DNA of 64,000 nucleotides from an uncultured Planctomycetaceae bacterium (lineage in GTDB: Bacteria > Planctomycetota > Planctomycetia > Pirellulales > Pirellulaceae): NCBI GenBank assembly GCA_937862885.1, contig CALMEE010000136.1, forward strand, positions 62,001-126,000. The letters are read 5' to 3'. Shown here one piece after another: positions 45,786 to 56,480 of this stretch (its first letter is position 1; each line of letters begins with the position of its first letter). Under the pieces are notes generated by a model, which worked only from the letters and a program-made list of their open reading frames with translations, was not told the DNA's origin and ran no database searches. Both the position numbers and the translations under genes were made by a program.

Positions 45786-46237
45786 CGAATTAAAATTGAC
45801 CTTGGAAATAGAGGAGAATAGGCAATCGAATGACCGCAATTGCCAGTAACGGGTAGGGTGGCTGGTAACTTCCGTGGAATAAACGGAAAAACGATCGTAC
45901 CCTACTGTGCGCCTCGTCATCGAGGAGTACTGGACAAAAAGATTCTGGTCATTGGCAAATAAGTAGATGCGAGCAACTCAGGGTTCCTCATGTTAGTTGA
46001 ACCAGCTTGTATCGAACGTTTTGGTTGTCTGAAGGAAATTGGAAAAGGTACTTCATTAGCACTAAGAGACCTTTCCGGAAAATGGACTTTACGCCGAAAT
46101 TTTATTGCTCAGAAAAGAAGCCTCGTTTCGATACGCTCTGGACGCCTGCTACGTCAACTCCATTGTCATTTGAACGTTGAGCCCTTGCGCATTTTGAAAT
46201 CGGCATGGCCCTGATTTATTGATTGGAGACCCTAAAC

Positions 46238-47542
46238 ATGCAATGTCCCGGTAATTTTTTGAGTCGCCGCAACCTTTTGACAGTAGGTGCCATTGGCGGA
46301 ATTGGCTTGACGCTCAGCGACTTTTTTCGTCTGGAGGCCAAAGCTGATCAGAAGCAATTCGAATCGAAGGAAGGGACCGCAAAAAGCGTAATTTATATCT
46401 TCCTGCCGGGTGGCATTGCGCACCAAGAAACCTTCGATCCCAAGCCATATGCGCCACTGGAGTATCGAGGGCCTTTGAATAGTATTGAAACCAATGTCCC
46501 GGGTGTTAGGATTTCGGAACTGCTCCCTCGGCTAGCCCAAGTAATGGATCGAGCAACGATCTGTCGATCGATGACGCATGGTGAAGCCGCACATGAACGC
46601 GGGACGCACAATATGTTTACGGGCTATCGCCCCAGTCCTGCTTTGCAGTATCCAAGTATTGGGAGTATTGTGTCGCATGAATTTGGTCCGCGTAACAATC
46701 TTCCGCCTTACGTTTGCATTCCGAATCAACCCAACGAGTATGCCGGTTCCGGCTATCTCAGTTCTTCCTTTTCCGCGTTTAGCTTGGGCGATGATCCTGC
46801 TCGTGATGGCTTTCGTGTAAGAGACCTGGCCATGCCTAACGATGTCGAGGTCGCACGCTTTAATCGTCGACGGAAATTGCTGGATGTGGTCAACCATCAT
46901 TTCGACCAAGTGGAAAAATCTGATGCTTTGGGTGCCGTCGATACGTTTTACCAACGTGCGTACAGTCTCATCAGTTCAGAAACGGCGCGAGAGGCCTTCG
47001 ATATTGAAAAGGAAGAAGCAGCGATCCGGGATCAATACGGTCGCAATGCTGCTGGAGCCCGCATGTTGCTGGCGCGGCGGTTAGTCGAAGCTGGGGTGCG
47101 GTTCGTTACGCTGACCTACGGTGGTTGGGACATGCACGATAACATTGACCAGGGGATGCGCCGTCAACTGCCAGCATTTGATCAAGCGCTGGCAATGTTG
47201 CTCACAGACTTGGATCAGCGAGGCTTACTCGATTCGACGTTGGTCTGTGTTGGCTCCGAGTTCGGAAGAACACCTAAGATCAATACAACGGCGGGTCGCG
47301 ATCACTGGCCAAAAGTGTACAGCATCCTCATGGCAGGAGGCGGGATTAAACGGGGCACAGTTTACGGAAGTAGTGATTCCACGGCCAGCGAACCGCAAGA
47401 TGATCCGCTTACCGTCGAGGACTGGGCGACGACCCTTTATCATTGCTTGGGTATCGTTGCTGAAAAGGAGCTAGTCGCCCCAGGAGACCGCCCTATCGAG
47501 ATTGTGGATGGCGGAAAAGTGATTTCCGATCTGTTGATTTAG
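46238..47542 (+). CDS. DUF1501 protein with Tat signal
   Basis: The twin-arginine motif SRRNLLTVG (residues 9-17) predicts export of a folded protein. DUF1501 hallmarks follow: IYIFLPGGIAHQETFDPKP, MTHGEAAHERGTHNMFTGY, WDMHDNIDQGM, GSEFGRTPKIN and GRDHWPKVYSILMAGGGI, resembling the alkaline phosphatase/sulfatase fold. ATG 46238 has GGAG nine bases upstream. It is the first gene of a four-gene operon with the cytochrome proteins; DUF1501 and DUF1549/DUF1553 proteins are classic planctomycete partners of unknown reaction. Confidence 0.95.
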   Translation: MQCPGNFLSRRNLLTVGAIGGIGLTLSDFFRLEAKADQKQFESKEGTAKSVIYIFLPGGIAHQETFDPKPYAPLEYRGPLNSIETNVPGVRISELLPRLAQVMDRATICRSMTHGEAAHERGTHNMFTGYRPSPALQYPSIGSIVSHEFGPRNNLPPYVCIPNQPNEYAGSGYLSSSFSAFSLGDDPARDGFRVRDLAMPNDVEVARFNRRRKLLDVVNHHFDQVEKSDALGAVDTFYQRAYSLISSETAREAFDIEKEEAAIRDQYGRNAAGARMLLARRLVEAGVRFVTLTYGGWDMHDNIDQGMRRQLPAFDQALAMLLTDLDQRGLLDSTLVCVGSEFGRTPKINTTAGRDHWPKVYSILMAGGGIKRGTVYGSSDSTASEPQDDPLTVEDWATTLYHCLGIVAEKELVAPGDRPIEIVDGGKVISDLLI

Positions 47543-47721
47543 TTCCTGCGATGTCAAGCGCCGCAAAACATCGATTCTATGTTCCAAACTTTTGCGCGGG
47601 CACTTTTTCGTTTGCCCTGGCAACTCAATTTGGAAAGACGTGCAATCGCAATTGGTCGTGCGCTTCCTATGGAACTGTTTGCGCACGTGACTAACGAACA
47701 TTCAATTTGTTGAGTTGAGAA

Positions 47722-50181
47722 ATGTTATTAACGCGAATTCTGCTAACGGCATTTTTGGTTGTGTTTGGCTGTCCGCACGTCGGTATGACAGCCTGGTTTT
47801 CATCGCCCCAGCTAAATTTGATTCTGCCGCGCGGCGTACAACGCGGCCATGAGCACGTGTTGACCTTCAGCGGCGCCCGCTTGCAAGACACACAGGAAGT
47901 ACTCTTCTACGATTCTTTCGGGATTGAGGTCAAGGCGATGGAGGTTGTGGACGCTGCGAACGTTAAGGTGACACTTTGGGTCGGCGACGATTGCCGATTG
48001 GGTGAGCACATCGTGCAGTTGCGCACCAACTCGGGAGTATCCGAGTTCCGCTCCTTTTTCGTAGGGTCGCTGCCGACCGTGCCTGAAGTCGAGCCAAACA
48101 ACAATTTTGATGAACCGCAGCGCATCGACTTGAACGTAACGGTACAGGGCGTTTGTACCAGTGAAGATGTCGACTATTACGTCGTAACTTGCAAACAGGG
48201 TGAGCGACTTAATGTCGAAATCGAGGGGATGCGATTGGGAACGACCTTCTTCGATCCTTTTATAGCCGTTTTGAATCAAGAGCGTTTCGAATTGGCCGTT
48301 TGTGACGATACGCCGTTAACGCAACAAGACGCTTTTATCTCGATGGTTGTCCCGGAGGATGGGGACTACATTATCATGGTGCGCGATTCTGCTTATCAAG
48401 GCTCTGGGTCGGCCCACTATCGACTTCACGTTGGCAATTTTCCTCGGCCAATCTTGGCATTGCCTGCCGGGGGAAGGCGAGGCGAAACGATCGCAGTGCG
48501 ATTTCGTGGCGACGCCAGCGGAGAAATTGTCAATGAAGTTACTGTACCGAACGCCGGATCAGCTAAATATGGCGTGTTTGCGCATGACGAGCGTGGGATC
48601 TGCCCCACACCGGTTCGCTTCAGAATATCGGACCTGGATAACTTGATGGAGATTGAACCCAATGACAATTTTGAGCAGGCGACTGCTGCACTATTGCCAA
48701 TTGCACTCAATGGAGTGATCGATTCACCTAACCAACAAGACTGGTACAAATTCGCAGCCGTTAAGGACGCTGTATACGACATCGAATGTTTCGCGCGACG
48801 ACTCGGATCGAATTTGGATGCCGTGATCAACCTCTTTGACTCTGAACAGAAACATTTGGTCGGGAATGACGATGGTCGTGGTTTGGACGCTTATCTTCGT
48901 TGGACTTGCCCGGCAGACGGCGAATACTATTTGCGCGTGCGCGATCATTTGAATCGTGGCGGCGAGGATTTCGTCTATCGCATCGAAATTGCCCCACCAC
49001 AACCTCAATTGAGCGTGGGGATTCCCCGCGTGGCTCGCTACTCTCAATATCGGCAGAGTATCTTCGTTCCTCAAGGGGGCCGTTTTGGGACACCGTTTAA
49101 CGTGCTCCGCACAAATTTCGCCGGCGCTGTGAAAATCGAAGCGAGTCAGTTGCCTCCAGGTGTACAAATGGTAGGAGGACAAACCGTCGGGAATTTGGGC
49201 AACATGCCCGTTGTGTTTGAAGCGGCCGCAGACGCTCCAATTGGGGGAGCATTAGTCGACATTTTGGCGAGTCACGTTGACAATCCTGAAATTCGGGGCG
49301 GTTACGCCAATGCCGCTGATTTCGTCTTGGGACCGCCCAACAACAACCTTTACGTCAGCGGCATTGTGGACAAACTGCCAATCGTTGTCGTGGAACGTCT
49401 TCCATTCAGTTTAGAAATTGTGCAACCCAAAGCTCCATTGGCTCGCGAAGGACAAATGAAGTTGAAAATCATCGCGCACCGAGACGAAGGATTCGACAAG
49501 CCGATTCAGCTGCACTTTCCCTTTCTACCGCCGGGGGTCGGCGTCAGTGGGGTGGTCAACTTAGCTGAAGGGCAATCGGAAGCCGAGTTTCCACTGAACG
49601 CCAATGCTCAGGCACAATTGGGTGAATGGCCGGTCTACGTAATCGGATCGGCAGATGTTGGCGGGCTAGCCTGGCAAGCGTCCCAGATGGCCACACTAAC
49701 GATCTCCGAACGATTCCTCACAGTCGAGATGAATCCAGCCGCTTGCGAACAAGGGCAGGAAACGGTCTTGATTTGCAAGGTGAATCCCATCAGTGAATTT
49801 ACCGGCGTTGCCACTGCTGTGCTACTCGGTTTACCTCATGAAGCAACGGCGGAAGCGGTTGAGGTTGCGGCAGGTACCGAAGAGCTGCATTTCAAGGTTC
49901 GAACGACCGCAAACACGCCTGCTGGCCAACATAAAGGCTTATTGTGCCAACTCACCGTGACGGAGCAGGATGAACCAGTGGTCGCTGTTGCCGGAAGGGG
50001 AATGTTGCAAGTCGACGTTCCCTTGCCTCAACCTGTTGCTCAGCCCCCAGCGGCTGAAGCCGTTGCAGAAGCTAAACCTGAGCCTGAAGTACCTGCCGAA
50101 AGGCCATTGACCCGTTTAGAAAAACTCCGTCTCGAAGCCAAGAAACTGCGTGACTCGCGAAATCAAAGTGAAAATCAGTAA
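47722..50181 (+). CDS. Secreted protein with two PPC domains
   Basis: A signal peptide (LLTAFLVVFGCPHVG) precedes an Ig-like N-terminal domain and two pre-peptidase C-terminal domains, each marked by an Asn-rich opening (EVEPNNNFDEPQ, EIEPNDNFEQAT) and a D-x-D-x-Y/W core (EDVDYYVV, QQDWYKF). Two further beta-rich regions and a Pro/Ala/Glu-rich, basic C-terminus follow. PPC domains usually assist secretion or substrate contact. It lies between DUF1501 and DUF1549 genes, as often seen, probably as an extracellular component of the same system. Confidence 0.9.
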   Translation: MLLTRILLTAFLVVFGCPHVGMTAWFSSPQLNLILPRGVQRGHEHVLTFSGARLQDTQEVLFYDSFGIEVKAMEVVDAANVKVTLWVGDDCRLGEHIVQLRTNSGVSEFRSFFVGSLPTVPEVEPNNNFDEPQRIDLNVTVQGVCTSEDVDYYVVTCKQGERLNVEIEGMRLGTTFFDPFIAVLNQERFELAVCDDTPLTQQDAFISMVVPEDGDYIIMVRDSAYQGSGSAHYRLHVGNFPRPILALPAGGRRGETIAVRFRGDASGEIVNEVTVPNAGSAKYGVFAHDERGICPTPVRFRISDLDNLMEIEPNDNFEQATAALLPIALNGVIDSPNQQDWYKFAAVKDAVYDIECFARRLGSNLDAVINLFDSEQKHLVGNDDGRGLDAYLRWTCPADGEYYLRVRDHLNRGGEDFVYRIEIAPPQPQLSVGIPRVARYSQYRQSIFVPQGGRFGTPFNVLRTNFAGAVKIEASQLPPGVQMVGGQTVGNLGNMPVVFEAAADAPIGGALVDILASHVDNPEIRGGYANAADFVLGPPNNNLYVSGIVDKLPIVVVERLPFSLEIVQPKAPLAREGQMKLKIIAHRDEGFDKPIQLHFPFLPPGVGVSGVVNLAEGQSEAEFPLNANAQAQLGEWPVYVIGSADVGGLAWQASQMATLTISERFLTVEMNPAACEQGQETVLICKVNPISEFTGVATAVLLGLPHEATAEAVEVAAGTEELHFKVRTTANTPAGQHKGLLCQLTVTEQDEPVVAVAGRGMLQVDVPLPQPVAQPPAAEAVAEAKPEPEVPAERPLTRLEKLRLEAKKLRDSRNQSENQ

Positions 50182-50200
50182 TTCAACCGTAAAGGTTCCA

Positions 50201-52738
50201 ATGTTTGCAGCCAATACTTTTTCGTTCCTGCCGTTGCTCAAGCTACATATCCTGGTGGTCTTGATTTGCGCGAGCGTATGCACCGCGCAAGAGAGTGATC
50301 AAGGAGTTGATACATCGGCGGCAGATTTGGTATCCGTTCCCGCTCCATCGAAAGATTCCGCAACGTCCGCAAGCAGCTTGGATATGATTGTTGACGTCAA
50401 GGTATATCCATCACTAGTCGAGTTGCGGCATGCGCGCGATCGCCAACAGTTAGTTGTACAGGCGCTATTGTCCAATGGCTTAACCGTCGATGTTACTGAA
50501 CAAGTCACGTGGACCATGAGCGATGATTCGATCGTGCGAATCGATGGTGCGACTATCTATCCCTTGGCCGATGGCGAGACCAAACTAGTCGCCGGCTTGA
50601 ACGACTTTGACGCCGAAGTGACCGTATCGTGCGTCGACTCAAATGCCGAAAAGCCCGTTAGCTATTTATTGGATGTGATGCCTGTCTTCATGGTTGCCGG
50701 ATGTAATGCGGGAAGTTGTCATGGTGCGGCGCGGGGCAAAGATGGCTTCATTTTGTCTCTTTATGGATTCGATCCGAAAGGCGATTATCACCGCTTGACA
50801 CGAGAGCAGGTAGGCCGACGAGTTGACTTAGCATTACCCGATGAGTGCCTGCTCATGGAAAAGGCGGCCGGCAACGTGCCCCATACGGGCGGAGGTCCAA
50901 TTCCTAAAGGCAGCGAACATTATCTGACTCTAAAGCGGTGGCTAGAGGCGGGAGCGAAAATCGACGACGGACCGGTCCCTCAAGTCGTCGAGTTGCAACT
51001 GTTTCCACCTAGTGCTGTTCTGAACGGCGCTGGCTCCAAACAGCAGATGACGGCACGAGCCATTTACTCCGACGGGTCGAGTCGCGATGTCACGTCGTTA
51101 GTATATTTTTCAAGCAACAACGACAATTCGGCCAGCGTCTCTCAGTCGGGGTTGATTACTGCTGGAGCGCGCGGTGAAGCGTTTGTCATGGGACGATTTG
51201 ATACACATACCGTTGGGATTCCCGTGATTGCTTTGCCAAAAGATCTTGAATTCGTTTGGGAAGAGGTTCCTGAGCATAATTATGTTGACCAGCAAGTTCA
51301 TGCGAAACTGAAAAAATTGCGAATTCAGCCTTCCGAAATTTGCTCGGACGAAGTTTTTATAAGACGCGTCAGTGTCGATATCTGCGGTTTGCTTCCCACA
51401 CCGGAAGAAATCCACAATTTTGTAGCCGACAACAATCCAAATAAACGCTCGCTGTTGATTGACGAATTATTGGAGCGAAAAGAATTTGTTGAAATTTGGG
51501 TCATGAAATGGTCGGAGCTGTTGCAGATTCGCTCCTCCCTGCAAGTCAGTTATAAAGCGGCACTGCTGTACTACAATTGGTTACAGGAACGCATCGCCAA
51601 TAACATGCCCATGGACCAGTTGATCCAAGAGTTATTGGCATGCGAGGGTGGTAACTTTTCCAACCCAGCCACCAACTATTACCAGAGCGAGCGCGACACG
51701 TTAAAGATTTCCGAAAACGTAGCCCAGGTATTTCTGGGGATGCGTCTACAGTGTGCACAATGTCATAATCATCCATTCGACCGTTGGACAATGGATGACT
51801 ACTATTCGTTTGCCGCCTTTTTTACTCAAGTGGGCCGCAAAGCGGCTGATGATCCTCGCGAACAAATTGTGTTTAACAGCGCATCGGGGGAGGTCCGTCA
51901 CCCCGTCACTGGGCAAAACATGCCGCCTAAGTTTTTGGGAGGTGACCATCCTGACGTTCGAGGCAAGGATCGCCGGGCCGTGGTAGCGGCTTGGATTGGC
52001 TCTAAAGACAATCCTTACTTTGCAAGAAATCTGGCAAACATCGTATGGAGCCATTTTTTTGGACGAGGGATTGTCGACGAAGTCGATGACGTGCGCATCA
52101 GTAATCCTCCCTCCAATGAAGAGTTGCTGGACGCACTAGGCGCCCGTTTCGCGGAATATGACTTTGATTTGAAGCAACTGGTTCGCGATATTTGCAATTC
52201 CAGAACGTACCAACTCAGTACCCAAGCCAATCAAAGTAACGAATCGGATTTGACCAATTTCTCTCGCGCCCAGTTGCGTAGAATTCGCGCTGAAATTCTG
52301 TTGGATATCATTTCGCAAATTACGGAGACACAAAACAAGTTTCCTGGCCTTCCGATAGGTGCCCGCGCAGTTCAAATTGCTGATGGAAATACATCCAATT
52401 ACTTTTTGACGACGTTCGGCCGCGCGCAGCGCACCAGTGTCTGCTCGTGCGAAGTCGTGATGGAACCCAACCTTTCGCAAGCACTCCATCTAATCAATGG
52501 AGATAGCGTCCATGAGAAGATCAAGCAGGGTGGCGTTGTTGCAAGACTGCTGGAACAGGGAAAATCTGCAGAAGAAATAATCACGTTTCTCTACATCCGA
52601 TGTTTGGGCCGTGAACCCATGGAGTCCGAATGGGAACAACTCAAGCAAGAGCTTGCTTCAGAATCGGAATTGAAAGTCGTGCTTGAGGATATTTTCTGGG
52701 CACTGCTCAATTCCCGCGAATTTGTATTCAACCATTAG
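50201..52738 (+). CDS. DUF1549/DUF1553 cytochrome-type protein
   Basis: The start at ATG 50201 (AAGG upstream) gives a signal peptide (HILVVLICASVCTAQ). Then come a Big2-like domain, a heme-like CNAGSCHG (C-x4-CH), a second Ig-like domain, DUF1549 (RRVSVDICGLLPTPEEIHNF, a canonical heme site CAQCHNHPFDRW) and DUF1553 (NPYFARNLANIVWSHFFGRGI, ending LLNSREFVFNH). It probably is a multi-heme or heme-like exported protein acting with DUF1501. It begins 19 bases after the PPC gene. Confidence 0.94.
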   Translation: MFAANTFSFLPLLKLHILVVLICASVCTAQESDQGVDTSAADLVSVPAPSKDSATSASSLDMIVDVKVYPSLVELRHARDRQQLVVQALLSNGLTVDVTEQVTWTMSDDSIVRIDGATIYPLADGETKLVAGLNDFDAEVTVSCVDSNAEKPVSYLLDVMPVFMVAGCNAGSCHGAARGKDGFILSLYGFDPKGDYHRLTREQVGRRVDLALPDECLLMEKAAGNVPHTGGGPIPKGSEHYLTLKRWLEAGAKIDDGPVPQVVELQLFPPSAVLNGAGSKQQMTARAIYSDGSSRDVTSLVYFSSNNDNSASVSQSGLITAGARGEAFVMGRFDTHTVGIPVIALPKDLEFVWEEVPEHNYVDQQVHAKLKKLRIQPSEICSDEVFIRRVSVDICGLLPTPEEIHNFVADNNPNKRSLLIDELLERKEFVEIWVMKWSELLQIRSSLQVSYKAALLYYNWLQERIANNMPMDQLIQELLACEGGNFSNPATNYYQSERDTLKISENVAQVFLGMRLQCAQCHNHPFDRWTMDDYYSFAAFFTQVGRKAADDPREQIVFNSASGEVRHPVTGQNMPPKFLGGDHPDVRGKDRRAVVAAWIGSKDNPYFARNLANIVWSHFFGRGIVDEVDDVRISNPPSNEELLDALGARFAEYDFDLKQLVRDICNSRTYQLSTQANQSNESDLTNFSRAQLRRIRAEILLDIISQITETQNKFPGLPIGARAVQIADGNTSNYFLTTFGRAQRTSVCSCEVVMEPNLSQALHLINGDSVHEKIKQGGVVARLLEQGKSAEEIITFLYIRCLGREPMESEWEQLKQELASESELKVVLEDIFWALLNSREFVFNH

Positions 52739-52794
52739 CGCTATTTAAGCGTTTGTCGTCGATGGAATCATAATGAAACATATTCAGTACAGCC

Positions 52795-55161
52795 ATGAAA
52801 CTCAAACGAAATTTTGACCGATGTTGGTGCCCAGCATACTATCGTTGGATCGATGTTTTTAATCGCCAAATTCAAATCGCTGGGAATAGACTCTTCTTGG
52901 CGATTGGATTGTTGTGTCTGTCCACGTTCGTCGGGGTTGATCTGCGTGCACAAGACGAAGACAAAGTCACTTATGACGATCACATTCAAGCGATCTTTCG
53001 GCAACGCTGTTCGAGTTGTCATAGCCCAGATCGCCGCAATGGTGGTTTGGACGTTACAACATACATCACCTTGATGCAAGGTGGGGGTAGCGGTGAGGTC
53101 ATCGAAGCGGGTGATTTGGACTTCAGTTATTTGTACACATTGGTCACGCACCAAGACGAACCCGTGATGCCGCCCGGCCAAAAAATTCCTGATAATGAAA
53201 TCGCCTTGATTGCCAAGTGGATTGAGGGAGGAGCACTCGAGAACAAAGGCAGCAAAGCCGTTATCAAGAAGAAGAAAATTGACATGTCGGTCGTTGAAAA
53301 TCCGCTCGAAAGACCGGAAGTTCAGCCGATGCCGGGGCGGACGATTCTCGAAACCCAAGTCGAGGCCACTTTGCCTCCCAACGTCGACGCGATTGCCGTT
53401 AGTCCTTGGGCGCCGGTGATCGCTCTGGGCACACAGAAGCAAGTCCTCCTCTATCATTTACCCACGCAACGGCTGATTGGCGTAATTCCTTTTCCCACGG
53501 GTCAAGTTAATTCAGTTCGTTTTAGCCGTAACGGCCAATGGTTGGCAATTGGCGGCGGTAAAGGGGGATTTCTCGGTAACGTATTGTTGTGGGATGTTGT
53601 CAAGGCTGAACCGGTGGCAACCGTCGGTGCGGAACTCGATGCTGTCCTCGCATGTGACATTAGTCCTGACCACACGATGGTTGCGTTGGGTGGACCGCAA
53701 CGTGTCGTACGTGCCTACTCCGTGGATAGCGGTGAACTGTTATATGAGTTGACCAAGCATACCGAATGGATCACAGCCATCGAGTTCAGTCCAGATGGTG
53801 CCTTGCTGGCCACCGGAGACCGCAATGGAGGTCTCGAAACTTGGGAAGCCATGACGGGCCGCAGTTATTTGACTCTGGCCGGGCATACCAGCGCGATCAC
53901 GGCAATTTCTTGGCGCAGCGACTCCAATCTCGTTGCCTCCTCTAGTGAAGACACGACGGTTCGCCTGTGGGAACTCAACGGCGGAAGTCAGGTCAAGTCT
54001 TGGGGCGCTCATGCTGGTGGTACTTTAGCCGTGCAATTTGCGGCGGATGGAAGGTTGATAAGCTGTGGGAGAGACAATTTGGTAAAGCTTTGGGATCAAC
54101 AAGGGAACGCAATCGCTCAATTCACGGGCCTGTCTGATGTCGCGACCGATTTATGCTTTTGCAATGAAACAAATCGTGTGGTTGCCGGCGCTTATGGTGG
54201 ACAAGTCAACGTTTGGCAGGTCGAAGACACTTCCCTGCTTGGAAGTTTGACAACGTTACCTCGTCCCTTGGGCGAACAAGTCGAAACCGCCCAGCGCAAA
54301 TTTGCTGAATCGCAGGCAGCACTACAGGCTGTTCAAACAAGTTATGATTCGTTGAAACTAACCCATGATCAATTGAGGGCAGAATTGACTGAACTTCAAC
54401 AACAACGCGCGAGTTCGGCTCAGAACATGGCAACTCTGCAATCCCTCGTGAACTCAACACAATCTCAAGCCGCAGAAGCAGACTCGTCCCGCACCGCTAT
54501 TGAGCAACAACTCAGTCACAATCAAGCGGCCATACCGGCGATCGAAGAATCTCTAGCCAAACTCAAAGAAGTCGCGGATAAATTGCCGAAGGAAGCGACC
54601 CTTCATCAGACTCTGGCCAGCCTCAATTCCGATTTGGAATCGATGAAGGCCCAAGCGGTCGAGCTAAAATCCGTACTGGACCAAGTGATGAGCAAGTCGA
54701 CTGAGGCTGAAAAAGTAATTTCGAAGACGGCAACCGAAATCAGCGAGGTTGAAGCGAAGCTGGCGTCACTTGACGAACAAATCACCGCGTTAAATGCGCG
54801 AATTGAACCAGCTAAGCAGAACGTCGATTCCGTCGCGACTGAGCTGGCTGCAGTGGCGGAAACCCATCGACAGACCACTGAAGATTTGGAATATTGGCAA
54901 GCCGAAGTCGCGTTTGCCCAACAACTGCGGCAATTGATGAATGAATTGGACCAATCGGTGAAATTGGCCGACTCGAAACAAGTTGCTTTAGACGAAATTC
55001 AACAACAACTTCTGCAAATACAAAATCGCTTTGATGAAGCACGCAAGGAACTTTCCGAGGCAGAATCTGCTTCTAATGAAATTCAAAACAAAATTGATGA
55101 CATTAAACTTCCAGTGAGCAACAAATCGAACAAAAACGAAAGCGCCGAGGATACGGAGTAA
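52795..55161 (+). CDS. Planctomycete cytochrome C / WD40 / coiled-coil protein
   Basis: After a signal anchor (LFLAIGLLCLSTFVGV) comes a PSCyt1-type domain with heme site RQRCSSCHSPDRRNGGLD and MPPGQKIPDNEIALIAKWIEGGA. About seven WD40 units follow (for example LATGDRNGGLETWE, VASSSEDTTVRLWE, CGRDNLVKLWD), then about 280 residues of coiled coil rich in Gln, Glu and Lys. The combination suits an extracytoplasmic scaffold holding a redox domain. It is the last gene of the operon, 56 bases after the DUF1549 gene. Confidence 0.93.
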   Translation: MKLKRNFDRCWCPAYYRWIDVFNRQIQIAGNRLFLAIGLLCLSTFVGVDLRAQDEDKVTYDDHIQAIFRQRCSSCHSPDRRNGGLDVTTYITLMQGGGSGEVIEAGDLDFSYLYTLVTHQDEPVMPPGQKIPDNEIALIAKWIEGGALENKGSKAVIKKKKIDMSVVENPLERPEVQPMPGRTILETQVEATLPPNVDAIAVSPWAPVIALGTQKQVLLYHLPTQRLIGVIPFPTGQVNSVRFSRNGQWLAIGGGKGGFLGNVLLWDVVKAEPVATVGAELDAVLACDISPDHTMVALGGPQRVVRAYSVDSGELLYELTKHTEWITAIEFSPDGALLATGDRNGGLETWEAMTGRSYLTLAGHTSAITAISWRSDSNLVASSSEDTTVRLWELNGGSQVKSWGAHAGGTLAVQFAADGRLISCGRDNLVKLWDQQGNAIAQFTGLSDVATDLCFCNETNRVVAGAYGGQVNVWQVEDTSLLGSLTTLPRPLGEQVETAQRKFAESQAALQAVQTSYDSLKLTHDQLRAELTELQQQRASSAQNMATLQSLVNSTQSQAAEADSSRTAIEQQLSHNQAAIPAIEESLAKLKEVADKLPKEATLHQTLASLNSDLESMKAQAVELKSVLDQVMSKSTEAEKVISKTATEISEVEAKLASLDEQITALNARIEPAKQNVDSVATELAAVAETHRQTTEDLEYWQAEVAFAQQLRQLMNELDQSVKLADSKQVALDEIQQQLLQIQNRFDEARKELSEAESASNEIQNKIDDIKLPVSNKSNKNESAEDTE

Positions 55162-55632
55162 GGTGTCCAACTCGGATTGCCGGCGCTAAAAATCAATTGC
55201 GTCTGGCTTTTGCCATTTAAGGATGGTCCTTGACTTCTGGCGATGCCGTGACGTGCTAATTCGAGCTATTTCGTTTTGTTTAATACGCTGTCCCGGATTG
55301 AGTCAAACTACTGGTGCAGCTTCGCGGATTGCCACCACTTTTTTGTAATGACCGCGGATTCGTTGGGCAAATTCTGCCTCTCAGAGCCGTTGTAGCGTGC
55401 TTGGCAGTAGCTGGCGGTGCCAAGTTCCGGCTCCCTTGGCAGATTGAAGCGCGTCCAATCAATTGCTCCCGACGTCTTACGCAATTGAAGCCAACCGATG
55501 CACTTATTCGAAGCCAGAAGAAAGAACGTCGGAAATGAGAAAATGGGTGGCAGCGAACAATGTCGATTGCGTAAAATAGCATGAACAAGGATCGGTCGTT
55601 ACGTTGCGAACTTTGTTCAAATTGTTGAGTGT
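55162..55632. other. 471-base gap, no clear gene
   Basis: A minus frame includes PNESAVITKKWWQSAKLHQ, which looks protein-like but lacks a start; possibly a remnant. Otherwise nothing is recognised between the WD40 gene and the YqgE gene. Confidence 0.35.
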
Positions 55633-56217
55633 ATGCTAAGCTTTAAGAGCATCAGGGAGAATATCGTGGACGATCTAACGGGCAAGTTGCTGATCGCTGT
55701 TCCGCAATTGCCAGACGAAAATTTCTTTCGTTCTGTTGTATTGATTCTACGTCACGATGATGAAGGGGCATTGGGAGTGATCTTGAATCGACCGAGCGGC
55801 GTAACGATCTCGCAAGCATGGGAGTCATTGTTTGACCAAACGTTGGATTCACGCGAACCGATTTTTATCGGTGGGCCCGTCGACGGGCCACTGATTGGTC
55901 TAAGTAGTCGTTTGGCAACTGCCGAAGCGGGAGTGATCCCCGGTATCTACTTTTCGATAAACCAAGAACATCTGGACGAGTTGGCCACGAAGAACCAACC
56001 GCCATTTCGCATCTTTATGGGACATTCTGGTTGGGGTCCCGGCCAATTGGAACTCGAAATCGAGTTTGGTAGTTGGTACATTGTTGAGGCGACTGCTGAG
56101 CTAATTTTTGAATCCGACGATTCGGTCTGGAAAGATTTGTTGGATCAATTTGGTAGAGAGGTTTTGAGCCTAACGAAAGTCAGTTCCCCGGGACAAGTTG
56201 ATCCGTTGATGAATTGA
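55633..56217 (+). CDS. YqgE/AlgH family protein
   Basis: The family pattern is complete: LTGKLLIAVPQLPDENFFRSVVLIL, DDEGALGVILNRPSG, FIGGPVDGPL and GHSGWGPGQLELEIEFGSWY. The length (194) is typical. YqgE/AlgH proteins are conserved in many bacteria; the role is unsettled (AlgH was linked to alginate regulation in Pseudomonas). ATG 55633 or a later in-frame start is possible. Confidence 0.93.
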   Translation: MLSFKSIRENIVDDLTGKLLIAVPQLPDENFFRSVVLILRHDDEGALGVILNRPSGVTISQAWESLFDQTLDSREPIFIGGPVDGPLIGLSSRLATAEAGVIPGIYFSINQEHLDELATKNQPPFRIFMGHSGWGPGQLELEIEFGSWYIVEATAELIFESDDSVWKDLLDQFGREVLSLTKVSSPGQVDPLMN

Positions 56218-56480
56218 TTAGCGATGGACTCTCTTGAAGAATCGCGACGCGTTTTCCAGGCGGACCGCTAAGAATGATTGAGTCGAGGCTCAATATCGTT
56301 GAGTCTGCATAAGAACGTTGTGGCGTTTTCCCGCTGGCGCGTTCCAGTTAGCGGAAGATGGCATTCGCATTCCCACTGGAATCTGGTCCAAGCCTAAGCG
56401 GCGTGGTAGCGATTGGCGCACCATTTAGGCTGAGGATTCGGAGGTGCCAGATAAGTCCGCTGATCGACAAAGGGAATGCA

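Larger units (their letters stand above)
45031..46237. other. 1.2-kb gap with relics, no intact gene
   Basis: Apart from the tandem repeat at 45199 and the LRR-like relic at 45530 I find no protein-like frame of useful length. The last 250 bases form the leader of the DUF1501 operon; ORF 45990-46214 looks random. Confidence 0.45.

Noticed and set aside
45990-46214. 74-codon ORF before DUF1501
   Set aside because: Basic, random composition and no ribosome site; more likely part of the operon leader.
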